NCBI RefSeq assembly: GCF_020707265.1
Contig: NZ_JAJFEQ010000008.1
Coordinates: 124,001-188,000, forward strand
Direction: 5' to 3'
Length of the DNA: 64,000 nt
Source: Massilia sp. IC2-477
Lineage (GTDB): Bacteria; Pseudomonadota; Gammaproteobacteria; Burkholderiales; Burkholderiaceae_D
In this document: positions 34,466-44,036 of the stretch, piece after piece
Layout of the letters: the number at the start of each line of letters is the position of its first letter
How positions within the stretch are numbered: position 1 is the stretch's first letter
The notes under the pieces: model-generated
Told to the model about the DNA's origin: nothing
What the model saw: only the letters and a program-made list of their open reading frames with translations
The model's database searches: none
Made by a program: the position numbers and the translations under genes

Positions 34466-35683
34466 ATGCTCCATTCCACAACTCTACCGTCGCTGCGCCG
34501 CATCGACATCAACTTCAAGCCCCTCGGGGTCTCGCTGCTCCTGATCCTGCTGGGCGCCTGGTACCTGGCGCAGGAGGTCGGGCCGCGCCAGTCGGCGCTG
34601 TTCATCGTCGGCGCGCTGCTGGGCGTGTCGCTCTACCACGCCTCCTTTGGTTTCACCTCGGCCTGGCGGGTGTTCATCGCCGACGGCCGCGGGGCCGGGC
34701 TGCGCGCGCAGATGCTCATGCTCGGCATCGGCGTGCTGCTGTTCTTCCCGGTGCTGGCGAGCGGCACGCTGTTCGGCAATCCGGTCAGCGGCCTGGTGTC
34801 GCCCGCCGGCACCTCGGTGATCGTCGGCGCCTTCCTGTTCGGGATCGGCATGCAGCTGGGCGGCGGCTGCGCCTCAGGCACCCTGTATACGGTTGGCGGC
34901 GGCAGCACGCGCATGGTCGTCACACTGATCGCCTTCATCGCTGGCTCGGTGATCGCCACCGCCCACATGCCGTTCTGGACCGCGCAGCCGCAGCTCAAGC
35001 CGATATCGCTGGTGACCGTGCTCGGGCTGGTGCCTGCGCTGGTGCTGAACCTGGCGGTGTTCGCCGCCATTGCGGCTATCACCGTGGCGGTCGAGAAGCG
35101 CCGCCACGGCCGCCTGGTGATTAGCGAGGTCCAGCCGGTCCAGGGATCGCGCTGGCTGCATGGGCCGTGGCCGCTGCTGGCCGGCGCCATTGCGCTCGTG
35201 ATCCTCAACTTCGCCACCCTGGCGCTGGCCGGGCGGCCCTGGGGCGTCACCTCGGACTTTGCGCTGTGGGGCGCCAAGGCGGCGTCCGGCATGGGCATCG
35301 ACATCGCCAGCTGGACCTACTGGAGCAGCAAATCGAATGCGGCGGCGCTGGCGGCGCCGGTCTCGCACGACATCACCTCGGTGATGGACTTCGGGATCGT
35401 GGTCGGCGCCATGCTGGCGGCGGCCCTCGCGGGACGCTATGCGCCGGTGTGGCGCCTGCCGCTGCGCTCCCTGGCGGCGGCGGTCGTCGGTGGCCTGATG
35501 CTCGGCTATGGCGCGCGGCTCGCGTACGGCTGCAACATCGGCGCCTACTTCAGCGGCATCCTGTCCGGCAGCCTGCATGGATGGCTGTGGCTGGTGGCGG
35601 CGTTCGCCGGAAATGTCTTCGGTACCCGCCTGCGTCCGTGGTTTGGGCTCGAGGTCGAACGGGTGAAGGCGAGCGGCTGCTGA
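34466..35683 (+). CDS. YeeE/YedE (TsuA-like) sulfur-compound transporter
   Basis: 405 residues; ATG 34466 chosen because sequence upstream in frame is not protein-like. A duplicated YeeE/YedE membrane domain with about ten helices; the cysteine motifs GGGCASGTLYTVGGG (first half) and YGCNIGAYFSGI (second half) are those that line the thiosulfate path in TsuA. It imports thiosulfate or a related sulfur anion. No TusA/TsuB gene is fused or adjacent. Monocistronic, ending just before the GH3 promoter. Confidence 0.88.
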   Translation: MLHSTTLPSLRRIDINFKPLGVSLLLILLGAWYLAQEVGPRQSALFIVGALLGVSLYHASFGFTSAWRVFIADGRGAGLRAQMLMLGIGVLLFFPVLASGTLFGNPVSGLVSPAGTSVIVGAFLFGIGMQLGGGCASGTLYTVGGGSTRMVVTLIAFIAGSVIATAHMPFWTAQPQLKPISLVTVLGLVPALVLNLAVFAAIAAITVAVEKRRHGRLVISEVQPVQGSRWLHGPWPLLAGAIALVILNFATLALAGRPWGVTSDFALWGAKAASGMGIDIASWTYWSSKSNAAALAAPVSHDITSVMDFGIVVGAMLAAALAGRYAPVWRLPLRSLAAAVVGGLMLGYGARLAYGCNIGAYFSGILSGSLHGWLWLVAAFAGNVFGTRLRPWFGLEVERVKASGC

Positions 35684-35689
35684 ACGGTC

Positions 35690-35718
35690 TTGTAAAACGT
35701 TTAACTGGACGGTATATT
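35690..35718 (+). promoter_or_regulatory. Sigma-70 promoter of the GH3 gene
   Basis: TTGTAA (35690-35695), exactly 17 nt, TATATT (35713-35718), 57 nt before the GH3 ATG. The -35 box is overlapped by one palindromic operator and a second operator lies downstream of the start of transcription. Confidence 0.7.
35693..35704. promoter_or_regulatory. LacI-type operator 1 upstream of GH3
   Basis: TAAAACGTTTAA, core palindrome AAACGTTT, overlapping the -35 box of the GH3 promoter. The central CG and 58-bp centre-to-centre spacing from operator 2 fit a looping LacI-family repressor. The regulator gene is not in the window. Confidence 0.65.
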
Positions 35719-35750
35719 CCTGCTGAGAAGCTTTGCAGGAACATAATACG

Positions 35751-35762
35751 TAAAACGTTTTA
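35751..35762. promoter_or_regulatory. LacI-type operator 2 upstream of GH3
   Basis: Perfect 12-bp palindrome TAAAACGTTTTA directly before the ribosome site, about 30 nt downstream of the predicted start of transcription. Partner of the site at 35693-35704; a 7-bp inverted repeat TTCCTGC/GCAGGAA lies between them (35717-35741). Confidence 0.68.
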
Positions 35763-35774
35763 TAGGGGGCATGG

Positions 35775-38018
35775 ATGAAGCAGGGATGGAGACTTGCCGC
35801 GGGCGTCGCCGCGGTGCTGCTGGCGCTCGGCGCCGGTCCGGCGGGCGCTGCCGAACCGAGCGATGTCGGGCAACGCGTCGAGGCGCTGCTGCGGCAGATG
35901 ACGCTCGAGGAAAAAGTCGGCCAGCTGAACCAGCTCTCGGGCAAGGAGTTTACTGGCCCGGCTACCGACAAGGTGCGCAGCATGGAAACCGAGATCCGCA
36001 GTGGCCGGGTCGGGTCCATGCTCAACATCAAGGGCGTGCCGGATACCCGCCGCCTGCAGGCGCTGGCCCTGCAGTCGCGCCTGAAGATCCCGCTGCTGTT
36101 CGGGCTCGACGTCATCCACGGTTACCAGACCGTGTTCCCGGTGCCGCTGGGCGAATCGGCGTCCTGGGACTTGGACGAGATCGAGGAGTCGAGCCGCATC
36201 GCGGCGCGCGAAGCTGCGGCTTCCGGCATCCACTGGACTTTTGCGCCGATGGTCGACGTCGGCCGCGACCCGCGCTGGGGCCGCGTCATGGAAGGTGCCG
36301 GCGAAGACAGCTACCTCGGTGCGCGCATCGCCGCCGCCCGCGTGCGCGGCTTCCAGGGCAAGCAGCTGGGCGGCGTGGAATCGGTGATGGCCACCGCCAA
36401 GCACTTCGCCACCTATGGCGCGGCGATCGCGGGACGCGACTACAACGCCGTCGACATGAGCGAGCATCTGCTGCACGAAACCTACCTGCCGCCCTTCAAG
36501 GCGGCGCTCGATGCCGGCGCCGCTACCTTCATGAACGCCTTCAATACCCTGAACGGCATTCCTGCCACCGCCCACAGCGGCCTGCAGCGCGACATCCTGA
36601 AGGGCGCCTGGGGCTTCAAGGGCTTCGTTGTCAGCGACTGGGGTTCGGTGCGCGAGATGGTGGTGCACGGCTACGCGGCCGACCTGCCGGACGCCGCCGC
36701 CAAGGCGCTGGTCGCGGGCAGCGACATGGACATGGAGAGCAACGCCTATTCGTCCGGGTTGGTGGCGCAGGTGAAGGCCGGCAAGGTTCCCGAGCCGCTG
36801 GTCGACGATGCGGTGAGGCGCGTGCTGACCAAGAAGTTCGAGCTGGGCCTGTTCGATGACCCGTACCGCTTCTCAAACGCAGAGCGCGAACGCGCGGCGC
36901 TGAACGACCCGCGCCATCGCCAGGCCGCGCGCCGCATTGCCGGCAAGTCGATCGTGCTGCTCAAGAACGAAAAGGCGGCGCTGCCGCTGCGCCGCGGCCT
37001 GAGGTCGATTGCCGTGATCGGCCCGCTGGCCGATGCCCGGCGCGACCTCGAGGGAGGCTGGATCGTGAAATCCGACGCGGCAAATCTGGCCAGCCTGGTG
37101 GACGCGGTGCGCGAGCAGGCCGGCCCCAGCACCCGCGTCACCTACGCGCCGGGCTGCGACGTGGCCTGCCGCGACGATCGTGGCTTCAAGGCCGCGCTCG
37201 ATGCGGCCAGTGCGGCCGACGCCGTGGTGCTGGCCGTCGGCGAGAGCTGGGACATGTCGGGCGAAGCCAAGTCGCGCGCCGACATCGGCCTGCCGGGCCG
37301 CCAGGGCGAGCTGTTCGACGCCCTGCGCGCAATCGGCAAGACCCCGGTGGTGGTCATGATGGCCGGGCGCCCGATGACGTTCGAAAACGTCGCGGAGCAG
37401 GCCGACGCCATCCTGTATGCCTGGTTCCCGGGCAGCGAAGGCGGGCGGGCGATCGCCGACGTGCTGTTCGGCGCCGTGAACCCCTCGGCCAAGCTGCCGA
37501 TGAGCTTCCCGCGCAACCTGGGCCAGGTGCCGATCAGCTACCAGCAGTACGAAACCGGCCGCCCGGTGCGCGACGAGAAGAACATCGTCTACAAGTCGGC
37601 CTATATCGACTCGCCCAACACGCCGCGCTATGCCTTCGGCCATGGCCTGAGTTACACGAGGTTTGCCTACCGCGACCTGCGCCTGTCGGCCAGCGCGATG
37701 GCGCCGAACGGCAAGTTGACGCTCTCGTTCACGCTGGCCAATACCGGCAAGGTGGCCGGCGCCGAGGTGGTGCAGCTCTACCTGCGCGATCCGCTCGCGT
37801 CGGTCGTGCGGCCGGTGAAGGAGCTGAAGGGCTTCCAGCGCATCGAACTGCAGCCGGGGCAGCAAAAGATCGTCAGCTTCAGCATCGATCGCGACACGCT
37901 GGCCTTCCACAACCGCAAGCTGGAATGGGTCGCGGAACCGGGCAAGTTCGAGCTGATGGTGGGCAGCGCGTCGGACGACATTCGCCTGCGCGACAGCATC
38001 ACCCTGACCGAGCGCTAG
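35775..38018 (+). CDS. GH3 beta-glucosidase (BglX-like)
   Basis: 747-residue exported family GH3 enzyme, signal peptide 1-26. Domain order: (beta/alpha)8 barrel with KHFATYGA and nucleophile Asp288 in VVSDWGSV, an alpha/beta sandwich (PSAKLPMSFPRNLGQVPI), and a C-terminal fibronectin III-like domain (VAGAEVVQLYLRDP). Length and order match periplasmic BglX-type beta-glucosidases. It would cleave cello- or xylo-oligosaccharides and complement the polysaccharide locus at the left of the window. ATG 35775 follows AGGGGG; an ATG at 35771 is in another frame. Controlled by paired LacI-like operators. Confidence 0.94.
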   Translation: MKQGWRLAAGVAAVLLALGAGPAGAAEPSDVGQRVEALLRQMTLEEKVGQLNQLSGKEFTGPATDKVRSMETEIRSGRVGSMLNIKGVPDTRRLQALALQSRLKIPLLFGLDVIHGYQTVFPVPLGESASWDLDEIEESSRIAAREAAASGIHWTFAPMVDVGRDPRWGRVMEGAGEDSYLGARIAAARVRGFQGKQLGGVESVMATAKHFATYGAAIAGRDYNAVDMSEHLLHETYLPPFKAALDAGAATFMNAFNTLNGIPATAHSGLQRDILKGAWGFKGFVVSDWGSVREMVVHGYAADLPDAAAKALVAGSDMDMESNAYSSGLVAQVKAGKVPEPLVDDAVRRVLTKKFELGLFDDPYRFSNAERERAALNDPRHRQAARRIAGKSIVLLKNEKAALPLRRGLRSIAVIGPLADARRDLEGGWIVKSDAANLASLVDAVREQAGPSTRVTYAPGCDVACRDDRGFKAALDAASAADAVVLAVGESWDMSGEAKSRADIGLPGRQGELFDALRAIGKTPVVVMMAGRPMTFENVAEQADAILYAWFPGSEGGRAIADVLFGAVNPSAKLPMSFPRNLGQVPISYQQYETGRPVRDEKNIVYKSAYIDSPNTPRYAFGHGLSYTRFAYRDLRLSASAMAPNGKLTLSFTLANTGKVAGAEVVQLYLRDPLASVVRPVKELKGFQRIELQPGQQKIVSFSIDRDTLAFHNRKLEWVAEPGKFELMVGSASDDIRLRDSITLTER

Positions 38019-38028
38019 CCGCTCGCCG

Positions 38029-38685
38029 TCAGCGGAAGCCGCCGCGGTTCGGATCCTTGTCTTCTTGCCCGTGTTCCGGCGTGCGCGCGGTGGGCAGGTG
38101 CCAGCCGAAGCGGATCGCGGCCAGGCGCAGGCCGAAGCACAGGGCGGCGCCGGCGCAGGCTGTGGCGGTGGTGGGTAGCTGCAGGGCGTCGCCGAGCACG
38201 ACCACGGCGGCCCCGGCCAGCGCCGCGACGGCATAGATGTCGGAGCGGAACACGGCCGGCACGTCGTTCAGCAGGACGTCGCGCGCCACGCCGCCGCCGA
38301 TGCCGGTGAGCATGCCGAGCAGCGCCGCCATCCATGGTTCCAGCCCGAACACCAGCGCCTTCTGGGCGCCGGCCACGCAGAACAGGGCCAGGCCGGCGCC
38401 GTCGAAAATCAGGACCGCGTTGCGCAGCCGGTTGATGAGTGGGTACCAGAAGAAGATCACCAGGCCGGCGAGGATCGAGACCGCGAGGTAGCGCCAGTCG
38501 CTGATCGCGGCCGGCGGGGTGGCGCCGATCAGCAGGTCGCGCACGATGCCGCCCGAGTTGGCGGCGACAAAGGAGAGCACCAGCACGCCGAAGATGTCGA
38601 GCCGGCGGCGGGCGCCGGCGGTCGCGCCGCTGAGCGCGAACACGAAGGTGCCGACCAGGTCGAGGGTCAGCACGAGGGTTTTCAT
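38029..38685 (-). CDS. TRIC/UPF0126 family cation-channel-like membrane protein
   Basis: 218 residues; ATG 38685 has GGGAG 5 nt upstream, and the frame open far upstream is only codon bias. Two repeats of three helices each, with the family glycine motifs NSGGIVRDLLIG and GIGGGVARDVLLNDVP. Members (YadS/UPF0126) are homologous to eukaryotic TRIC channels and conduct K+ or other cations, or transport glycine by some reports. It is convergent with the GH3 gene, 10 nt apart. Confidence 0.9.
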   Translation of the reverse strand: MKTLVLTLDLVGTFVFALSGATAGARRRLDIFGVLVLSFVAANSGGIVRDLLIGATPPAAISDWRYLAVSILAGLVIFFWYPLINRLRNAVLIFDGAGLALFCVAGAQKALVFGLEPWMAALLGMLTGIGGGVARDVLLNDVPAVFRSDIYAVAALAGAAVVVLGDALQLPTTATACAGAALCFGLRLAAIRFGWHLPTARTPEHGQEDKDPNRGGFR

Positions 38686-38792
38686 GGCAGCTCCCATGTC
38701 GAGAGCGAGTACTTCAAACACGGCGGTCCTTGATACGAGTGAAAGACGAAACCCGCCATGGTACCCTAGAAGATCCCGCCCCGACACCCTCC

Positions 38793-39908
38793 TCAGTCGT
38801 CGCGGGATGCCAGCCAGCGGAAGATCGCCGGCCAGATCTGCGCGTGGGCGTTGGCGCCCACCAGCACCCCGACGTGTTGCAGGTTGACGCCGATGTCGCC
38901 GCCATAGTGCAGCAGGCATTTGCGCATACTTGCCGCCGCGTCGCAGAAGGGAGCGAGCGCCGCTTCGGGAATCAGCTTGCTGCGCGGGTCGACCACGCCG
39001 AGCAGCGGCGAGCGCAGGTCTTGCGGGCCGATGCGGCGCGCACCGATCGCGAGTTCGCCGCGCATGAAGGCATCCTTGCGGTAGAGCTCCTCGACCAGCT
39101 CGGTAAACAGCCGGCCAGGCAGCGGGAATTCGTCGTGGGTCCAGCGCTCGACGCGCATGTGGGTGGCGAGCAGCTGCGGGTTGGACAGCGACAGCCAGCG
39201 ATCGAGCATGCGTTCCCATTGGAAGGCATGCGGCTCCGCCATGGCGCTCATCAGGTTGAGAAACACCCCCGGCACCTGGCGGAAGTTGTCCGCGACCTGG
39301 CGCGCATGAGGCGTCGCGTTGACCAGCGGCCGGAAGCAGCAGGAACCGTGCTCGAAGTGCAGGGGCGACTCCAGCAGGATGACGGCGTCGATCGCGTCCG
39401 GGTGCAGGCAGGCGTGGATGGCGGCCAGGATGCCGCCCAGCGAGTGGCCGGCGATGGCGACGCTGTCCCTGCCACTGTCGCGTGCGATGGCCTGGCGGCA
39501 GGCCGTCAGCAGGCGGTCGCCATAGTCGTCCAGGCCGAAGTCGGGGTCGTCGTCGTCCGCTATCTGGGTCCACTCGGCCAGGTGGACCCGGTAGCCTTGC
39601 TCCATCCAGCGCCGCACGACGCTGATCTCGGGTGCGAGGTCCCAGATATAGGAGCGCTTGATGGGCGCCGGAACGAGGAGCACGGCCGGACCGTCGGGCT
39701 GCTCGTCGCCGTAGCGGCGCAGGTTCAGGCCGGGCTCGCTGTGCAGGATGCTGAAGGGCGTTTCCTGCGGGCCGTAGCCGGCGCGGTCGAGCAGCCGGCC
39801 GCGCTCCTGGCGCGTACGGTCCATGTTCTTGAGGGCGGCGGCGCCCCAGGCGCCAAGCGAGGGCAGGGCGGGATGTGCGGCTGCTTGCGAAGAAGTCGGT
39901 GCGTGCAT
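38793..39908 (-). CDS. PhaC-like alpha/beta hydrolase with Ser nucleophile
   Basis: 371 residues with the layout of class III PHA synthases: VPAPIKRSYIWDLAP, MEQGYRVHLAEW, then the nucleophile elbow AGHSLGG, a VDPRSKLIP Asp block and a C-terminal LQHVGVLVG His block. In PHA synthases the elbow holds Cys (GxCxG); here it is Ser, so a hydrolase, thioesterase or depolymerase-like role is more likely than polymer synthesis. No PhaE, PhaR or phasin gene adjoins. Probably cytoplasmic. Confidence 0.82.
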   Translation of the reverse strand: MHAPTSSQAAAHPALPSLGAWGAAALKNMDRTRQERGRLLDRAGYGPQETPFSILHSEPGLNLRRYGDEQPDGPAVLLVPAPIKRSYIWDLAPEISVVRRWMEQGYRVHLAEWTQIADDDDPDFGLDDYGDRLLTACRQAIARDSGRDSVAIAGHSLGGILAAIHACLHPDAIDAVILLESPLHFEHGSCCFRPLVNATPHARQVADNFRQVPGVFLNLMSAMAEPHAFQWERMLDRWLSLSNPQLLATHMRVERWTHDEFPLPGRLFTELVEELYRKDAFMRGELAIGARRIGPQDLRSPLLGVVDPRSKLIPEAALAPFCDAAASMRKCLLHYGGDIGVNLQHVGVLVGANAHAQIWPAIFRWLASRDD

Positions 39909-40388
39909 GGCGGTCTCGTCGGATTGGGAGAGCTACTCTACGCCGCCCGCGGTACGCCTTCAATCGCGCACGTTTGGAATGGCGGCGGCATTTGCGGCGT
40001 ATTAAACTCCAAGACCCGAAGCTTTCCCGAGAGATCGACAAAGCGTGGTCTATCGTTTCCTGGCGGATGCCGTGTTGCTCGCGCACCTCGCCTTTATCCT
40101 CTTCGTCGTGTTCGGCGCGCTGCTGGTGGCGCGCTGGCCGCGCCTGTTGCTGCTGCACCTGCTTGCTGCGGCCTGGGGCTTCGGCATCGAGGTGCTGGGC
40201 GCGATCTGCCCGCTGACCTACCTCGAGAACCACATGCGCCTGCTGGCCGGCGGTTCAGGCTACAGCGGCGGCTTCATCGACCACTACCTGCTGCCGCTGA
40301 TCTATCCGGGGGCGATGAGCCGCGGCCTGCAGCTGGCGCTGGCGGCCGCGGTGCTCCTCATCAATGCCGGACTGTATGGCTGGATCGT

Positions 40389-41855
<1,467 letters not shown>

Positions 41856-42273
41856 ATTGAAAGCCAATTGAATCGCCAAATGAGTGAAAAACGCGGCACA
41901 CGGGCGCGCTGCGCGCCCCGGCCAGGCTGGTCTGCTGTCGCCGCCCCTGATACGGTAGCAGAATGACAGCGGACGCGCACGGATTGTCCCTCGTGCGGTC
42001 CCGCTCATGGCCAGACGGGGCCCGGGGCGCAGGGTTGGGGCCGCGGGCGGTGGCAGCGCGTGGGCTGGACCCTCAAGCTTACATCCTGGACAATAATAAG
42101 GAAATGGCAAAATGCGGGCGAGGGCGCGTAGTTTTGCATAAATTGCAAATAATATTTGCATGGAAGCCCGTCCATGCAAATCTTGTTTGCATCGTGTGCG
42201 GTGGCCCGGGCAGTGCCGGGGCATGCACGGAGCTTCGCTTATACTGGCCCTTTCCCACTGCCCAGTGCACCCC
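41856..42273. other. Divergent zwf / metallo-hydrolase regulatory region
   Basis: About 420 bases. The left 250 are G+C-rich with no recognised signal. The right part holds five copies of a TTTGCA(T) motif in alternating orientation (42132-42192), including an 11-bp perfect inverted repeat. A TATACT at 42240-42245 could be a -10 box for the lipoprotein gene. Confidence 0.6.
42132..42192. promoter_or_regulatory. Cluster of five alternating TTTGCAT sites
   Basis: TTTGCAT-like octamers at 42132, 42143 (reversed), 42154, 42174 (reversed) and 42185. The third and fourth form an 11-bp perfect inverted repeat ATTTGCATGGA/TCCATGCAAAT with a 6-nt centre. The regular alternation in an AT-rich patch suggests cooperative binding of a regulator controlling zwf, the lipoprotein gene or both. 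Confidence 0.6.
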
Positions 42274-43395
42274 ATGCAGCGTCTTTTCCGCGTCGCCGCC
42301 TTTGCTACTGTCCTGCTCGCCGCAGGCTGCAGCAGCGTCAATCCCTACTACGACGCCAGCAAATCCCACCACCGGCCGCAAGGCTTTGCCAACAACTACG
42401 CGCCGAATCCGGCCTACCAGCGGCCCGTGAGCACGAATACCGGCTTCTTCGCCGGCTGGGCGGGCAGGATCAGGAACTGGACCTCGGATGGCGCCGAACG
42501 TGCTCCACTGGCCGCGGTGCCGAAGGTAGAGCCGGACCTGGGCTGGCTGCAGCAGAACCGCAGCGAGACGGCGCTGACGTGGATCGGCCACGCGACTTTT
42601 CTCCTGCAGACCGGCAACGGCGTGAACATCCTGACCGATCCGGTATTCGACGAGCGCGCTTCGCCGGTCTCCTTTGCCGGCCCGAAGCGCCTGCAGGCGC
42701 CCGGCGTGGCCTTGGACGACCTGCCGCACATCGACGCGGTCCTGATCAGCCACTCGCACTACGACCATTTGTCGCTCGATTCGCTGCGCGCGCTGTACCG
42801 CCAGAAGGGCGGGGCGCCGATGTTCTACGCGCCGCTCGGCATCGACCTGTGGCTGGCCAGGCACGTGACCGACGGCGACCGTTCGCGCATCGTACGGCTC
42901 GACTGGTGGGACAAGGCCAGCTACCGCGGCCTGGAACTGCAGCTGCTGCCGGTGCAGCACTGGTCCTCGCGCACGCCCTGGGATCGCAACGAAAGCCTGT
43001 GGGGCGCCTGGGCCGTGACCCGTCCCGGCTTCGCCTTCTTCTTCTCGGGCGACCTCGGTTATTCCAGGGATATCCAGGACATCGCCGCGCGCTTCCCCGA
43101 CGGCTTCGACCTGGCCGCGATCGGCATCGGCGCCTACCAGCCCGTCTGGTACCGCAATTCCCACGTCAGCCCGGACGAGGCCGTGCGCATCCACCGCGAG
43201 CTGCGCGTGCGGCGCAGCGTCGGCATGCACTGGGGCACCTTTCCGATGGGCCAGGAGCGGATCGACCAGGCGCCGCGCGACCTCGCCATTGCGCGCCAGG
43301 CGCAGGGCGTGGCGGACGATGCCTTCGGCGTGCTGGCGATCGGCGAGACGCTTCGCCTCGGGCCCCGCGCGCCAGCAGCAAGCGGCGCCCCGTGA
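42274..43395 (+). CDS. MBL-fold metallo-hydrolase lipoprotein (NAPE-PLD-like)
   Basis: 373 residues from ATG 42274. Lipobox LLAAGC gives an N-terminal lipoprotein. Metallo-beta-lactamase motifs: TWIGHATFLLQ, LTDPVFDERASP, SHSHYDHLS (HxHxDH zinc site), LPVQHWSSRT and FSGDLGYS, then MHWGTF. This set matches the NAPE-PLD/RomA-like branch of MBL hydrolases, zinc phosphodiesterases of envelope lipids; the lipid substrate is unknown. Divergent from zwf. Confidence 0.9.
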   Translation: MQRLFRVAAFATVLLAAGCSSVNPYYDASKSHHRPQGFANNYAPNPAYQRPVSTNTGFFAGWAGRIRNWTSDGAERAPLAAVPKVEPDLGWLQQNRSETALTWIGHATFLLQTGNGVNILTDPVFDERASPVSFAGPKRLQAPGVALDDLPHIDAVLISHSHYDHLSLDSLRALYRQKGGAPMFYAPLGIDLWLARHVTDGDRSRIVRLDWWDKASYRGLELQLLPVQHWSSRTPWDRNESLWGAWAVTRPGFAFFFSGDLGYSRDIQDIAARFPDGFDLAAIGIGAYQPVWYRNSHVSPDEAVRIHRELRVRRSVGMHWGTFPMGQERIDQAPRDLAIARQAQGVADDAFGVLAIGETLRLGPRAPAASGAP

Positions 43396-43410
43396 GAGCG
43401 GCGCGCCGGC

Positions 43411-44004
43411 TCAGGCCTTCACCGCCTTCTTGTTGGCCTGGGTGATGGTCCAGTAGTAGATCGTGCGGCCGTCGACCTCGTCCTTCTTCTCGGGCGGCCA
43501 GTCCGGCCCCATGTCGAAGGCGTGCGACACCACCCGGGTGCCCACCTTCAGCTGCTGCCACAGGCGCGGGCGCAGCTTGACGTTCACCGAGGGCAGCAGG
43601 TAGAGCGTCACGACGGTCGCCGGCGATACGTCGGCCTGGAACAGGTCGCCCACCTTGAAGTTGACGCGGTCGCTCACGCCCGCCTTCTTGGCGTTTTCCT
43701 GGGCCTCGGCGATGCGTACGGGATTCAGGTCGATGCCGGTGCCGCGCGCGCCGCGCGCCTTGGCGGCGGTGACGACGATGCGGCCGTCGCCGCAGCCGAG
43801 GTCGTAGAGCACGTCGTTCTTGCCGACCCGCCCCATTTCCAGCATGCGGTCGACCACGTCCTGCGGCGTGGGCACGTAGGGCACATCGAGATTCTTCGGC
43901 TCGACCGCGTCCTGCGCCAGCGAGGCGCGCATCGGCAGGACGAGCGAACCCGCAGTGGCGGCGGCGGACAGCAGCAGGGTACGACGGCGTTGGTCGGTAT
44001 GCAT
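43411..44004 (-). CDS. Class I SAM methyltransferase with export signal
   Basis: 197 residues; ATG 44004 with AAGGAG 7 nt upstream. The start DQRRRTLLLSAAATAGSLVL followed by MRASLAQDA looks like a Tat or Sec signal peptide. The rest is a Rossmann methyltransferase: VLYDLGCGDGRIVVTAA (motif I), GTGIDLNPVRI and VVTLYLLPSVN (motif IV). A SAM enzyme outside the cytoplasm would be unusual because SAM is cytoplasmic; the family is nevertheless found with such leaders in betaproteobacteria. Located 32 nt downstream of the permease stop, in the same direction. Confidence 0.85.
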   Translation of the reverse strand: MHTDQRRRTLLLSAAATAGSLVLPMRASLAQDAVEPKNLDVPYVPTPQDVVDRMLEMGRVGKNDVLYDLGCGDGRIVVTAAKARGARGTGIDLNPVRIAEAQENAKKAGVSDRVNFKVGDLFQADVSPATVVTLYLLPSVNVKLRPRLWQQLKVGTRVVSHAFDMGPDWPPEKKDEVDGRTIYYWTITQANKKAVKA

Positions 44005-44036
44005 GTGCAATCTCCTTCAGGTGGGTTCGAGAATGT

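Noticed and set aside
38686..40233. Upstream extension of the TRIC-like gene to 734 residues
   Set aside because: Runs antisense-like through the PhaC-like gene in another frame; a good ribosome site supports the start at 38685.
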